Origin: Paracoccaceae bacterium | Lineage (GTDB): Bacteria > Pseudomonadota > Alphaproteobacteria > Rhodobacterales > Rhodobacteraceae | NCBI GenBank assembly: GCA_024742405.1 | Contig: JANSYP010000012.1 | Span: forward strand, 19,201 to 83,200 | Reading direction: 5' to 3' | Length of the DNA stretch: 64,000 nucleotides | The notes under the pieces: generated by a model | Databases searched by the model: none | What the model was told of the DNA's origin: nothing | What the model saw: only the letters and a program-made list of their open reading frames with translations | Position numbers and translations under genes: made by a program | Part shown: positions 37,508 to 47,081 of the stretch, one piece after another | Layout: each line of letters opens with the position of its first letter | How positions within the stretch are numbered: position 1 is the first letter of the stretch

Positions 37508-38247
37508 GTGCCCAAAAGAAATCCGTCCTCGTTCTGGGCGCCAGATCCGACATTGCCCGTGCCATCGCCGCGGAATTCGCGCGCAAAGGGTACAACATTA
37601 TGCTGGCGGGCCGAGACACCGGCTGGCTCGACCGCGATGCCAGCGACATGAGCCTGCGGTTTCAGATCGAGACGACCGTTCACAAGTTCGATGCGCTCGA
37701 CCTGGACGGTCATGAGGCGTTTTTCGACGCTTTGCCGACTGTCCCGTCGATCGTCGTTTGCGCCGTGGGGTTGTTGGGAGACCAGGAGGCAGACGTTCAG
37801 GACCCCGCGGCGGTGCGGCGGATCATCGACACGAACTTTACCGGCCCCGCCCACGCCCTTGAGGTCGCGGCGCGTCGACTGGCTGCGACCGAGGACGACA
37901 CGGCCATTGTCGGGATCGGGTCCGTCGCCGGCGACCGCGGCCGCGCCAAGAACTATCTCTATGGGGCCGCGAAAGCGGGTTTCGGTGAATACCTGTCCGG
38001 AATGCGGCAAAAGTATGTCCAAAGCAGGCTGCACGTGATGACCGTCAAGCCCGGCTTTGTGGCCACGGCGATGACCGAAGGCATGGACCTGCCCGGCCCG
38101 TTGACCTCCACACCGGAGAAATTCGCCAAGAACGTCGTTCGCGCGCTCGATAAGCGGCGGATGGTCTACTACGATTTACGCTGGCGTGTGTTGATGGGGG
38201 TGATCACCCATTTGCCTGAAAGAATCTTCGTGCGCACGAAGTTCTGA
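37504..38247 (+). CDS. DprE2-like short-chain reductase (keto-intermediate 2'-reductase)
   Basis: 247 aa, ATG overlapping the DprE1-like stop by 4 nt. It is an SDR with the cofactor motif VLVLGARSDIARAIA, and catalytic S140, Y153 and K157 (GIGSVAGDRGRAKNYLYGAAK). The GARSDIA variant of the Gly motif and the C-terminal RMVYYDLRWRVLM are seen in DprE2 proteins. With the oxidase it would convert polyprenyl-phosphoryl-ribose to polyprenyl-phosphoryl-arabinose. It is the last gene of the operon; a strong hairpin follows 5 nt after the stop. Confidence 0.87.
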   Translation: MSAQKKSVLVLGARSDIARAIAAEFARKGYNIMLAGRDTGWLDRDASDMSLRFQIETTVHKFDALDLDGHEAFFDALPTVPSIVVCAVGLLGDQEADVQDPAAVRRIIDTNFTGPAHALEVAARRLAATEDDTAIVGIGSVAGDRGRAKNYLYGAAKAGFGEYLSGMRQKYVQSRLHVMTVKPGFVATAMTEGMDLPGPLTSTPEKFAKNVVRALDKRRMVYYDLRWRVLMGVITHLPERIFVRTKF

Positions 38248-38252
38248 GATTC

Positions 38253-38289
38253 AGCGCTGGACGCGCGAGTCATCCCTCGCGCGAGCGCT
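38253..38289. terminator. Bidirectional hairpin between the DPA operon and sulfotransferase
   Basis: CGCGCGAG (38262-38269) and CTCGCGCG (38276-38283) form an 8-bp perfect stem around a 6-nt loop, flanked by two AGCGCT copies that can extend it. It sits between two convergent genes and touches the stop codon of the minus-strand one. There is no long T-run, but its position supports a shared terminator. Confidence 0.55.
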
Positions 38290-39127
38290 ACTCTTGACCG
38301 GGATTCGGGCTGGCACGGTAGCGGCGCTGAAACTCCGCCCAGCCGTCCCGGAACCGGTCTTCCAGCCGCGCGCGGGCGTCCGGGCTCAACCCTCCATCCA
38401 CGTCGATCTTTTTGCGCAGGACGCGTTTGCCCCGTTCGATGAGCCCCCTAGGGACCATCATGTTGAGGCGGTTGTAGTACCGGGATCTTCGCAGCCAGGC
38501 CAGAAAATCGCCGTCGATGCCCTGGTTCTCGCGGGTATGCGACCGCTCCTGCGCATTCATCTCTGCAAGGCCTTCACCGTCGGGCTGCAGCCCCAAAAAC
38601 TCCAGTACCCGAGCATGAGTGCCGCTTTTGTCCGCTGCGTAATCCTCGAGAAACAGCACCTGGATGCGATCTTCCGGCACCTTCGCCAGCAGACGCTCCA
38701 TGATCATTGGATAGTCGCTCGTCTCGACGATTTCGGGCCAGCGGCGGAACGCTTCTTCGTAGGGAACCACCGTGCGGACGTTCGAAAGCATCTGAATGTA
38801 GTGGGATTCGACCCGGGCGACAGGTTCCCGCACCATGTAGATCAGCTTTACATCCGGCAGCAGCGCAACCATTCGGTCCATCGCGACATCCACATGGTTC
38901 GACATCGCATAGTCGGGTGTGCCTTCCATGACGATCTGCCCGGTCCTCGCGCCGCGGAACAGCCCCGCATACCAATCCAATCCCCGATCGAAGTGATGGT
39001 TGAAATAGTGCGTCTCTTTCTTGGGCGCCATGAAGACATCCGGATGACGTGCGAGCGCATTGCAAAGCGTGGTCGTCCCCGCTTTCGGGGCGCCAACGAC
39101 GATGCAGTGTGGAAGATCGCTCGACAT
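38288..39127 (-). CDS. PAPS-dependent sulfotransferase
   Basis: 279 aa from the ATG 39127, chosen because the family N-terminus starts there (MSSDLPHCIVVGAPKAGTTT). The phosphosulfate loop is GAPKAGTTTL (residues 12-21) and the 3'-phosphate site is YMVREPVARVESHYIQM. It resembles heparan-type sugar sulfotransferases. It lies convergent to the DPA operon. It is one of three sulfotransferase genes in the window, each with different flanking glycosyltransferases, which suggests sulfation at several positions. Confidence 0.85.
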   Translation of the reverse strand: MSSDLPHCIVVGAPKAGTTTLCNALARHPDVFMAPKKETHYFNHHFDRGLDWYAGLFRGARTGQIVMEGTPDYAMSNHVDVAMDRMVALLPDVKLIYMVREPVARVESHYIQMLSNVRTVVPYEEAFRRWPEIVETSDYPMIMERLLAKVPEDRIQVLFLEDYAADKSGTHARVLEFLGLQPDGEGLAEMNAQERSHTRENQGIDGDFLAWLRRSRYYNRLNMMVPRGLIERGKRVLRKKIDVDGGLSPDARARLEDRFRDGWAEFQRRYRASPNPGQE

Positions 39128-39313
39128 GGGCACACACCTTTCACTCGCTCTGCACACGCTGCGAGAGGAAGCGTATGCGCCTGCCCCCGACATCGACGCG
39201 GCCAGGACCATCACCGTCGATGTCCGCGCCGCGCAGGATGGCGCTTTGCCTGTTTTATCGCGCGATGTCCGGGTTGAACATCGCCGCCGTACCTTGCCAT
39301 CGCGCTTTTGCGC

Positions 39314-40729
39314 TTAGTCCGAGCTTTGCGCTTTTCGCAATGACATCGCCTCGCGATCTGCCACACCGATATCTGAAACACCGCGGTGGGTCAGATCCGC
39401 CATCGACTGCAGCACCGACAAGATGGCCCCGTTGTCCAACCTTTGGGCAAGCTCCGTCACCCCGCGGGCAGCGCGGGTCCGTCGCAGCTCCTGGTTGCGC
39501 AAAAGCTCCACCAACTGCGACGCAAATCCCTCCGGATCCGGAACAGTCATGACAAGATCCGAAAGCGTGTCGCGATACCCGGTCAGCGCCTCTGGAGACG
39601 CCAAGACGCTCATGCCGAGCCGGATGTAGCTTGTCACCTTGATGCTGATCCCGCTTGCCGCGCGCACAGGGGCAAGCCCGATCGCGTCCGGTCCGCCGAT
39701 GCTCTCCAGATCCGGGATACGACCCAGCAATTTCACTCCCGGCGGCGCAGGGAGCGAAATCTCTTCGCAAATCTCGCCCACGACCTTCAACTCAGCACCG
39801 GGCAGCTGTTCTCTGACCAACGGCCAGATCTCCTCCAGAAGCAGCTTGAGCGCATCGAGGTTCCCGCCATGGCGGACGCCGAGGAACACCGCATGGGGCG
39901 GCCCGGGGCCGGCATTCCGCGACGGTGGCACCCGCGGCGGCAGCCAGACATGGCGGCTGTCGACGAGTTCCCTGGACATCACGTCGAGCTCCTGCAGCGA
40001 CGCGTAGATGCACAGATCCGCGTCGGCGAGACGCTCCCGCTCCATCTGCAAGGTGATGGCCTCATGGTCCGGCGCGATGCCGTGCTCCTGAAAGGTCTGT
40101 GCTCTCAGCGCGAAAAGATCGTGGAGCAATACGGCCCGATATCTGGTTTCGCATGCGCTGAGCAATGGGCCCGTGGAGCTGTATTCGGCGACGACGAGCG
40201 TCGGTTCCAACTGATTGACGGCCTCGATCAGCCGGTCGCTCTCGCGACATCCGGGGGTCTCCGCAAGATTGCTCGGGATGGCCGGACTCCGGGCACTGTC
40301 GCGCCGGATGAGCCAGGTCGCGTGCCGGAAGAGACGCAGAAGGCTGCGTTTCCATACCGACCCGGAAAGCGAGACGAAAGTGTTCCCGACCCGAACGGTC
40401 TGCGGCCAATGCGTGTCGAGTCCCCTGCCGGTCAGCCAGCGACTTGGCCTGGAATAGACCCGGCTGCCGAACCCCGCGACCGGTGCAACCACGATCTTGA
40501 CCTGAAATCCGGCCCGCTCGACCGTCTCAAGGCAGGTCTTGAGATACTCGCCGCTGCCGCTGAGCAAATCGTCGAGCCGGCGCTTTACGACCACGACGCA
40601 GACCGGCTTGGCGCGGCCGGCAAAGGCATGGCCCGCGGAAATTCCGTCACCCGGTCCGGCGCGGGTTGTGGATGCCATGCCACGCTCCGTGGCTTCGATT
40701 GAAAGCTGACAGCCTTTGAACTGCTCCAT
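39314..40729 (-). CDS. Glycosyltransferase, GT-B (group 1-like)
   Basis: 471 aa. The C-terminal domain shows HAVFLGVRHGGNLDALKLLL and the donor loop region GISIKVTSYIRLGMSVLASPE, as in diverged GT4/GT1-4 enzymes. The N-terminal acceptor domain is long and variable. It starts 3 nt after the stop of the upstream GT2 gene, so the two are co-translated. An internal ATG (40678) would remove a short polar leader. Its likely role is a side-chain or late repeat-unit glycosyltransferase. Confidence 0.72.
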   Translation of the reverse strand: MEQFKGCQLSIEATERGMASTTRAGPGDGISAGHAFAGRAKPVCVVVVKRRLDDLLSGSGEYLKTCLETVERAGFQVKIVVAPVAGFGSRVYSRPSRWLTGRGLDTHWPQTVRVGNTFVSLSGSVWKRSLLRLFRHATWLIRRDSARSPAIPSNLAETPGCRESDRLIEAVNQLEPTLVVAEYSSTGPLLSACETRYRAVLLHDLFALRAQTFQEHGIAPDHEAITLQMERERLADADLCIYASLQELDVMSRELVDSRHVWLPPRVPPSRNAGPGPPHAVFLGVRHGGNLDALKLLLEEIWPLVREQLPGAELKVVGEICEEISLPAPPGVKLLGRIPDLESIGGPDAIGLAPVRAASGISIKVTSYIRLGMSVLASPEALTGYRDTLSDLVMTVPDPEGFASQLVELLRNQELRRTRAARGVTELAQRLDNGAILSVLQSMADLTHRGVSDIGVADREAMSLRKAQSSD

Positions 40730-40732
40730 CGG

Positions 40733-41692
40733 CTACTCGGGAACTCTGCGCGGCAAAAGTCGCGCGCCCAAACGGTTTCGCAGGCTTTCCGTCAGTTGGC
40801 GCAGGACCCGTCGTGCCAATCGCGGTTGCCGGCGCAGAGCGGACAGACCGTCCGCGACATGCCCATCGCGCAAGGCATGCATAACGCGTTCGGTTTCGAC
40901 CATGTCCGACAAGTTGCGCCGACGCGACCGAAAGAGAGCGCGTTCGGCCTGCGAAAGCCTAGCACCATGGCGTGCCACCAATGCATCGTCCGCCGCGATC
41001 AGGGCGTCGATATGCGCGGGCGTTGCGCGGTGCGAAACCGATCCCGGACGCACCGTGTAGAAATAGTCCGCCTGCGGGTCAAAGAGCACGCGCGCCCCGG
41101 CCAGCAGACACTCGAAGATCAGGTGACAGTCCTCGCCATTTCTCAACGATCTGTTGTACCGGATGCCGTTTTCCTCAAGGAACGCGCGGCGGATGACAGG
41201 CTTGAGATAGCCCAAGCTGCGGCTGCGGCGGGAGACTTGATTGCCTGACAGGTAACGTTCCAAGTCCCACCGAGTTGCGTCTCCGGACGCAACGGCCGAG
41301 AGAAAGGGCGCTTGTTCCGCGGGCTGACCTTCGGGCGTCACCTTGCGAAAGTTCCCCAGCACCACATCCGCCTGCTCCGACTCGCCCAGATCGATCATGC
41401 GGCGCAGGCGCCTCTCCGCCATGGTGTCGTCGGAATCCAACACCGCCACCCAGTTTCCGGTTGCACAGTCGAGCCCGCGGTTGCGGGCCGCGGCCGGGCC
41501 ACCATTTTCAGCGAGCCGTTCCAGGACGAGGTCAGGATGAGCATCAAGTGCGGCCAGTGTCCCATCGCTCGAGGCGTCGTCGACAACGATCGTCTGCGCA
41601 CAAATGCCGTCTTGCGAACGGGCACTCGCCACGCTGCGCCCGACCGTGTCCGCCGCATTCCAGGCGGCGATGATGATTGTTGCCTCCACCAT
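40733..41692 (-). CDS. Glycosyltransferase family 2, ExoO-like
   Basis: 319 aa. The GT-A motifs are ATIIIAAWNAADTV, VVDDASSDGT, the metal motif VLDSDDTM, and the acceptor-side RNGEDCHLIFECLLAG. The IIAAWNA start and DDASSDGT are typical of ExoO/ExoW-type succinoglycan glucosyltransferases. It is clearly related to the divergently transcribed gene at 41969 (shared GPAAARN, LDSDD, LGYLKP and GED blocks). It probably adds a beta-linked glucose. Confidence 0.82.
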   Translation of the reverse strand: MVEATIIIAAWNAADTVGRSVASARSQDGICAQTIVVDDASSDGTLAALDAHPDLVLERLAENGGPAAARNRGLDCATGNWVAVLDSDDTMAERRLRRMIDLGESEQADVVLGNFRKVTPEGQPAEQAPFLSAVASGDATRWDLERYLSGNQVSRRSRSLGYLKPVIRRAFLEENGIRYNRSLRNGEDCHLIFECLLAGARVLFDPQADYFYTVRPGSVSHRATPAHIDALIAADDALVARHGARLSQAERALFRSRRRNLSDMVETERVMHALRDGHVADGLSALRRQPRLARRVLRQLTESLRNRLGARLLPRRVPE

Positions 41693-41968
41693 CTAAAAAA
41701 GCCTACCGTTAAAGGTGTGTGCTGATTGGTTTCATTTCGATGAAGGCGACTCCTTAACCAATGGTCTGAATGTTGCAGGTCTCATGCAAATGGTTCGTTT
41801 CATCGCCTTTGGACTTCTCCGGTTTCCGTGGCAAATGAGTTTAAAACTTGCGGTCTCAGGTAATATCCCAACGCCTTGGGACGGTAGCCACACTCTGCTC
41901 AAAAATAAAGAACTTGGCGGCGTTATATCGCCTGGCAGCCGATGAAGAGCACTGACTAACCCTGTGAT

Positions 41969-42970
41969 GTGAGCGTCCTGATCGCCGCCTGGCAGGCCGA
42001 GGCCACGTTGGCCAGAGCGATCGAAAGCGTTCTGACGCAGAGTAAAGTAAGCGCGGAAGTGATTGTCGCTGATGATGCATCGAGCGATGGCACAAGCGCG
42101 GTTGCACAAAAATTCGCCAAACGACACGCGCAGGTTCGATATCTGCGGCTGGACGTGAATTCCGGTCCTTCCGCCGCGCGCAACGCGGCACTCGCCGCGG
42201 CACAGGGCCGCTACGTTACGCCGCTCGATTCGGACGATCACATGGCCCCGGGCCGGCTGGCGCGCTTGGTCGAAACCGCCCAGAGCGGCGCATGGGACAT
42301 GGTCGCGGACGACCTTTTTCTGGCTGACGAAGCCACACCTGAAACCCCCCGATGCCGGCTCTGGTCGCAGATCGATATTGGTGTTGTTCCCCTCGATTTC
42401 GAGGGTTTCGTGCGCGGCAATCTTTCGAGCCTCCATGGCGGTCGGGGAGAGCTCGGATTTCTCAAGCCTCTGATCTTGAGAGATTTCCTGACAAGAGCCG
42501 GATTGAGCTATCGCGCAGACATGCGACTTGGCGAAGACTATGATCTTTATGCGACGGCGCTCAAGGCCGGCGCGCGCTTCTGCCTGACCGATCCGGCCGG
42601 GTACTATGCCATACATCGCGATGCGTCGCTCAGCGGTCGCCATTCCGCCGCGGATCTGGCCGCGCTCGTGGATGCAGATCGCCGCTTGCTCGGACGGAGC
42701 GATCTGACCGGGCCCGAACGCGCCATCCTGCGGCGGCACCTGATCGAGACCTTGAAACGGGCCAACTGGATGGCTCTGATTGACGCGGTCAAAACGCGCG
42801 ATCCTGCCGCGGCACTTCGCTGTTTTTCCGCGCCGCCCCAAGTGGGCCTGACGCTGATGGGCAGACTCGCCGAACAGGCCGTGATCCGCAGCACCCGGCG
42901 CCTGTCGGGACGGCCGGCGTCCGGGACCAAGGACCTGACAGACCCCAAGGATCTGGAGAGCCGGCCATGA
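41969..42970 (+). CDS. Glycosyltransferase family 2, ExoO-like
   Basis: 333 aa from GTG 41969; an in-frame stop lies 12 nt upstream, so no earlier start is possible. Motifs: MSVLIAAWQAEATLARAI, VADDASSDGT, PLDSDDHM and MRLGEDYDLYATALKAG. It is a paralogue of the divergent gene at 40733. The stop overlaps the Gfo/Idh/MocA oxidoreductase by 4 nt, which suggests that the two act on the same sugar branch. The ribosome site is weak. Confidence 0.8.
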   Translation: MSVLIAAWQAEATLARAIESVLTQSKVSAEVIVADDASSDGTSAVAQKFAKRHAQVRYLRLDVNSGPSAARNAALAAAQGRYVTPLDSDDHMAPGRLARLVETAQSGAWDMVADDLFLADEATPETPRCRLWSQIDIGVVPLDFEGFVRGNLSSLHGGRGELGFLKPLILRDFLTRAGLSYRADMRLGEDYDLYATALKAGARFCLTDPAGYYAIHRDASLSGRHSAADLAALVDADRRLLGRSDLTGPERAILRRHLIETLKRANWMALIDAVKTRDPAAALRCFSAPPQVGLTLMGRLAEQAVIRSTRRLSGRPASGTKDLTDPKDLESRP

Positions 42971-44034
42971 CAATAGGATGGGGCCTGCTGGGTGCGGGCA
43001 TGATTGCCGAACGGTTTGCGCATGACCTTGCGTTCTCGACCGAAGGCCGGCCCGCCGTTGTCGCCTCACGAGATTTGGCTCGGGCCACAGCCCTGGCAAA
43101 TCGAATCGGGGGTATGGAGGCGCTTGACGACTATGAGCGTCTGGTCAGCCGTGACGATGTCGATGCGATCTATGTGGCAACCCCCAACAGCTTGCACAGC
43201 GCGCACTGTCTGCTGGCCATCGCTGCAGGCAAACCGGTGCTCTGCGAGAAACCCCTGGCGACCACCGCGGCGGAAGCACGCGAGATCGCCATCGCCGCCC
43301 AAACCGCCGGCGTGACCTGCATGGAAGCGCTGTGGACGCGGTGCCTGCCGCTCATGTCGCAGGTTCAGGCAGAGATCGCGAACGGATCGCTCGGTCGGAT
43401 CACACAGATCCAGGCGTCGCTCGGGTTCGCATGGGAGGAAGCCACGGGCGACCCGATCACCGATCCCGCGCTTGGCGGCGGCGCGCTGCTCGATCTGGGC
43501 GTCTACGGGCTTTCGCTTGTCCACCAGTTGCTCGGCATGCCCGACAGCGTGACCGCAGACCTCACCACATCCGCCACCGGCTCCGTCCGCGACGCGGTGA
43601 TCCTTCTGCGCCACGACCGCGATGACGGCACAGTCCTGTCGACCGTTCGTGCCAGCCACAGCACGGTCCTGCCCAACAGCTTCGAAATTCAAGGCACACA
43701 GGGCACGCTGAAGATCGATGCGCCCTTCATCGTCGCAGAGTCTGCCCTCATCGGCACCGTGTCGGCGCGCCGCCGCAGCTTAGCTGACGCGCCGAACCCG
43801 GTCATGGCGCGTCTTCAAAACACGCGGCACTGGTCGACGATCAAGCGGGGCCTGCGACGGATCAGAGGCGAGCGCGGCCGAACGATCTCCGAGCCCTATG
43901 CCGGCAGTGGATTGCAGTTCGAGGCCGACGCGTTCGCCCGATGCCTTGCCGGCGGCCAACTGGAATGCCCGTCGGTTCCGCTGGACGCATCAATAGGTGT
44001 CCTGGAAATTCTGGATCAGGTCAGAGCGCGTTAG
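42967..44034 (+). CDS. Gfo/Idh/MocA family oxidoreductase
   Basis: 355 aa. The NAD(P) Rossmann domain begins GWGLLGAGMIAERFAHDL (GxGxxA-like), followed by YVATPNSLHS and the family-defining EKPLA segment (VLCEKPLATTAAEA). The C-terminal alpha/beta domain has the catalytic His region GVYGLSLVHQLLG. It probably oxidises or reduces a (nucleotide) sugar or inositol. It is the second gene of a coupled pair with an ExoO-like glycosyltransferase, so it may make that enzyme's donor. Confidence 0.82.
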   Translation: MTIGWGLLGAGMIAERFAHDLAFSTEGRPAVVASRDLARATALANRIGGMEALDDYERLVSRDDVDAIYVATPNSLHSAHCLLAIAAGKPVLCEKPLATTAAEAREIAIAAQTAGVTCMEALWTRCLPLMSQVQAEIANGSLGRITQIQASLGFAWEEATGDPITDPALGGGALLDLGVYGLSLVHQLLGMPDSVTADLTTSATGSVRDAVILLRHDRDDGTVLSTVRASHSTVLPNSFEIQGTQGTLKIDAPFIVAESALIGTVSARRRSLADAPNPVMARLQNTRHWSTIKRGLRRIRGERGRTISEPYAGSGLQFEADAFARCLAGGQLECPSVPLDASIGVLEILDQVRAR

Positions 44035-44196
44035 CCGTACCGAGATATGACAGAGCAGTAACCGCAGATAACGCCTGGATGTCGCCGCCCACGCCACGCC
44101 CATTGAACCCGCCATGTTCGGTCTGCTCACCAAACGCCCGGCACGGTTGCTGCTTCCACGATGCCGGACCCTTCGCCGCTCGCCGAACGGCCGCGG

Positions 44197-45465
44197 TCAG
44201 CCGGAGCCATTTCGCGCTGCCCGGACAAGGGCACGCCGCCTCTTGATCTCGAACAAAGCGCCGATCGTGAACAGCATCGGCAGTATTGCAAAGGGCCGGT
44301 TCAAGCCCGGCTCCGTCATGCTCCGCACGAGTGTGACGCAGGCCAGGCAGAAGAAGAAGACCGTCGGCATGCTGTTGCTGACAAGAACCCCGCGCATGAC
44401 CAGGTAGAATGCCCAGACCACGAAAAGAACCGTAATCGCGGCGCCGATCAGCCCCTGATGCACCGCAATTTCGAGATAGGAATTGTGGAACGAGAACTTC
44501 GCATATGGCGCCTTGTGGAACTCCGCATAGATCTTTTTTGCGGTCGAGAACGGCTCGTAGGGTTTCCAGAAGCCGCCCTCCCCCAGACCCAGGAGGGGGC
44601 GTTGCCGGATCTCTTCCAGCGCATACTGCCAGAGCACCGTCCGTCCGGTCAGCGTCGTATCCTTGCCGAACGCACCCAGCACGGAATCGATGGGATTGAC
44701 GTCATCGAATGCAAGAATACCCGCCATCAGGAACGCGCCAACGGCGCACAGCATGAAGCAGAACACGTAGAACCCAGGGCGCTTCAGCAGACCGCTTCGC
44801 GGGATGATGCCGATCCCGATCAGGATGCCGGTCGCGCCAAGGATCAGCAGAATGGCGGTGGCGGAGTCGCTGCGAAAAGCCTGGAACAGGGCGAGCATGG
44901 CCGCACCCACCGCAAAGACACGCAGATAGCGCGAAAAGGCCGAGTCCAGTGCCACCGTGAGCGCCGTCGTCCAGAGCAACGCCATGGCCGCACCCATGGC
45001 ATTCTTGCTGGCAAACACCCCTCGCGCGGCCTTGTCCGCGGAAAACCCCTCCAGAAAGCTCAGCACCGCGAAAATCGTGCCTGCGATCAGAAAGGACAGC
45101 ATCACGTCTCGAGGGTTGAGCCGCAACACGACGCAGTAGCAGATCATCACCGTGAGTACGATCTGCAGCCCCGATCTCAGGATCAGCCAGGTTTCGGCAC
45201 CCCAAAATGCCGTTAGAAAATACCAGATCGGGAACAAGAACAGGATGAAGCTGCGCGCGATCAGATCCGTGAGCTTCGGAAAATCGCGGATGAACGCCCA
45301 GCCGAAATAGAGCGCGAGCGGATAAAGGATCAGCTCGTCATACTGGAACGTCTTGAAAGTACAGATGAACCACAGCGTCGCCAGCACATGGTCACGCAGC
45401 TCAGGCCGGATCTCGATCCGGTCGAGCCGCGGCAGCGTCAGTACCAAGCCTCGTGTTTGCTGCAT
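44197..45465 (-). CDS. O-antigen ligase/polymerase family protein, ExoQ-like
   Basis: 422 aa with about eleven membrane segments. A large periplasmic loop (about residues 240-320) carries LTGRTVLWQYALEEIRQRPL and the conserved HNSYLEIAVHQGLIG, the Wzy/WaaL (PF04932) signature. It would polymerise flipped EPS repeat units in the periplasm, with chain length set by the ExoP-like protein. Its ATG shares one base with the TGA of the upstream GMC-type gene, so they are coupled. Confidence 0.86.
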   Translation of the reverse strand: MQQTRGLVLTLPRLDRIEIRPELRDHVLATLWFICTFKTFQYDELILYPLALYFGWAFIRDFPKLTDLIARSFILFLFPIWYFLTAFWGAETWLILRSGLQIVLTVMICYCVVLRLNPRDVMLSFLIAGTIFAVLSFLEGFSADKAARGVFASKNAMGAAMALLWTTALTVALDSAFSRYLRVFAVGAAMLALFQAFRSDSATAILLILGATGILIGIGIIPRSGLLKRPGFYVFCFMLCAVGAFLMAGILAFDDVNPIDSVLGAFGKDTTLTGRTVLWQYALEEIRQRPLLGLGEGGFWKPYEPFSTAKKIYAEFHKAPYAKFSFHNSYLEIAVHQGLIGAAITVLFVVWAFYLVMRGVLVSNSMPTVFFFCLACVTLVRSMTEPGLNRPFAILPMLFTIGALFEIKRRRALVRAARNGSG

Positions 45466-47054
45466 CAGACCTCCTTGGGCAGCTTAGCAAGATGTGCGCC
45501 GAGACGCAGCGCAAAAGCCACCACCGACAACGTCGGGTTGGCCTGGCCCGATACCGGGAAGACGCTGCCGGACGCGACAAAGAGGTTGTCCACCCCGTGC
45601 AGTTTGCAATCGGCGTCGACGACGCCATTGGTCGGATTGGCAGACATGCGCGTCAGGCCGATCTGGTGATAGCCGTCCCGCGCCTGAGCGATCACCTGTT
45701 CCTTGAGCGCAGCGCCGTCGCCCGCAGGCACGACCGTGGCGAGCCCGGCGCCGGCGAGGGCGTCGCTCAATTGCCGATGGGCCGCAACGACGCCGTCGAC
45801 GGTTGCGTCGCCATAGACGAAATCGATCCGGAGCTTTGGACGGCCGAACCGATCCTCGGTTTCGGCGAGACGCACCCGGCTGTCCGACAGTGGCAGATGC
45901 TCGGCATGATAGGCAAGGCGCAGGTCGCCGCCTTTGGCGGTCAGGCGGTCCGGATGCCGGCGTTCGGGATGTCGCCGCCGACGCAAAGCCGCGCCGAGGC
46001 CTTCCAGCATTCCCTTCGGGTCGGCGACGATGTTGCGCAGGTGCCCGCCGAAGCCATGGAAACGGTCGCCGCCGCCAAGGAGATGTTTCGCCGAGAGTTC
46101 CCCGGACCGGTGGCGCGGGTCCTCGATAGCGGAGTTTTCGAGCCAGAAGGCAACGCTGGGCAAATCCGCTGTGGTCAGCATGATCCGCCGCCGCGCGGGC
46201 GAAGCGAGGCCGTTTTCCGCATACCTGAAGGCGGCGATGTCGGCGGGGTTCTGGAAGGTGAACCGCGCCACCGATCCCGTCAGATGGCCCATATAATACC
46301 GCCCGAGCGCCCCGTCTTCGCCGCCGAACGCCTCAGGATGGGCGCGGCGTGCCAGCAATAACAGCCGCGTCGTTTCCAGCCCGCCACAGGCCAGAACCAC
46401 TCTGCCGGCGCGCAGCCCGAAGCGTGTGGTCCCGTCAGAGGCGGTGAGCCCGGTGAGCTTGGCCCGTCCCCCGCCGGTTTCGACAAGGAGCTCGACGACC
46501 GCAACCTTGGTCAAAAGCGCGATTCCGGGCGCCGAGAGCGTGTCCTGCAAATGCGAAAGCTGGTGGAGCGCGTTGAGCCGCTCGACCCGGTCGGCACGCA
46601 AATGGTCTTGCCCCTCCCACCCCGCGGGCGGTGGTGTGGTAAAAACGGGATCGGTTTCCAGAAACTCCGCGGCCGGCGCAACCCAGCGCGCATAATCGTC
46701 ATAGTCGATCGGCCAGCCCGGTTCCGACGTGAGCCGCCGCGGCCCGAAATCCTCCGGATCGAACGGCACGCAGCGCCCCCCCCAGCGGTGCAGTGCCCCA
46801 CCAACGGCGATGCAATTCGTCATCGCCCGGGGATCGTGAGGCGATGACGAGGGGATTTCGTGTTCCGCATTCGGATCCGGTCCGTCGTTGGGCAAAGACA
46901 TCCCGCCCTCTTCGACCAACAGGACCGAATGCCCCGCTCCGGCACAGGTCTGCGCGACGGCGGCGCCCGCGGCGCCCGCCCCGACGATGATCACGTCAAA
47001 GACACGATCCCGCGCTTCACCCGGAGAAATCACTGCCATCCTACCGTCCCGCAT
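45465..47054 (-). CDS. GMC family FAD-dependent oxidoreductase
   Basis: 529 aa (an ATG five codons in, at 47039, is an alternative start). The FAD motif is DVIIVGAGAAGAAVAQTCAGAG. The second FAD/GMC region is ALHRWGGRCVPFDPEDF, and the catalytic end is DGYHQIGLTRM then GQANPTLSVVAFALRLG. Unlike the dehydrogenase at 23667 it has no Fe-S cysteine cluster and no Tat partner, so it probably acts in the cytoplasm. It sits between a glycosyltransferase and the polymerase; the substrate may be a sugar or lipid alcohol. Confidence 0.8.
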   Translation of the reverse strand: MRDGRMAVISPGEARDRVFDVIIVGAGAAGAAVAQTCAGAGHSVLLVEEGGMSLPNDGPDPNAEHEIPSSSPHDPRAMTNCIAVGGALHRWGGRCVPFDPEDFGPRRLTSEPGWPIDYDDYARWVAPAAEFLETDPVFTTPPPAGWEGQDHLRADRVERLNALHQLSHLQDTLSAPGIALLTKVAVVELLVETGGGRAKLTGLTASDGTTRFGLRAGRVVLACGGLETTRLLLLARRAHPEAFGGEDGALGRYYMGHLTGSVARFTFQNPADIAAFRYAENGLASPARRRIMLTTADLPSVAFWLENSAIEDPRHRSGELSAKHLLGGGDRFHGFGGHLRNIVADPKGMLEGLGAALRRRRHPERRHPDRLTAKGGDLRLAYHAEHLPLSDSRVRLAETEDRFGRPKLRIDFVYGDATVDGVVAAHRQLSDALAGAGLATVVPAGDGAALKEQVIAQARDGYHQIGLTRMSANPTNGVVDADCKLHGVDNLFVASGSVFPVSGQANPTLSVVAFALRLGAHLAKLPKEV

Positions 47055-47081
47055 AAGGCGGCGCGCTGCACGCCGCGGCCA

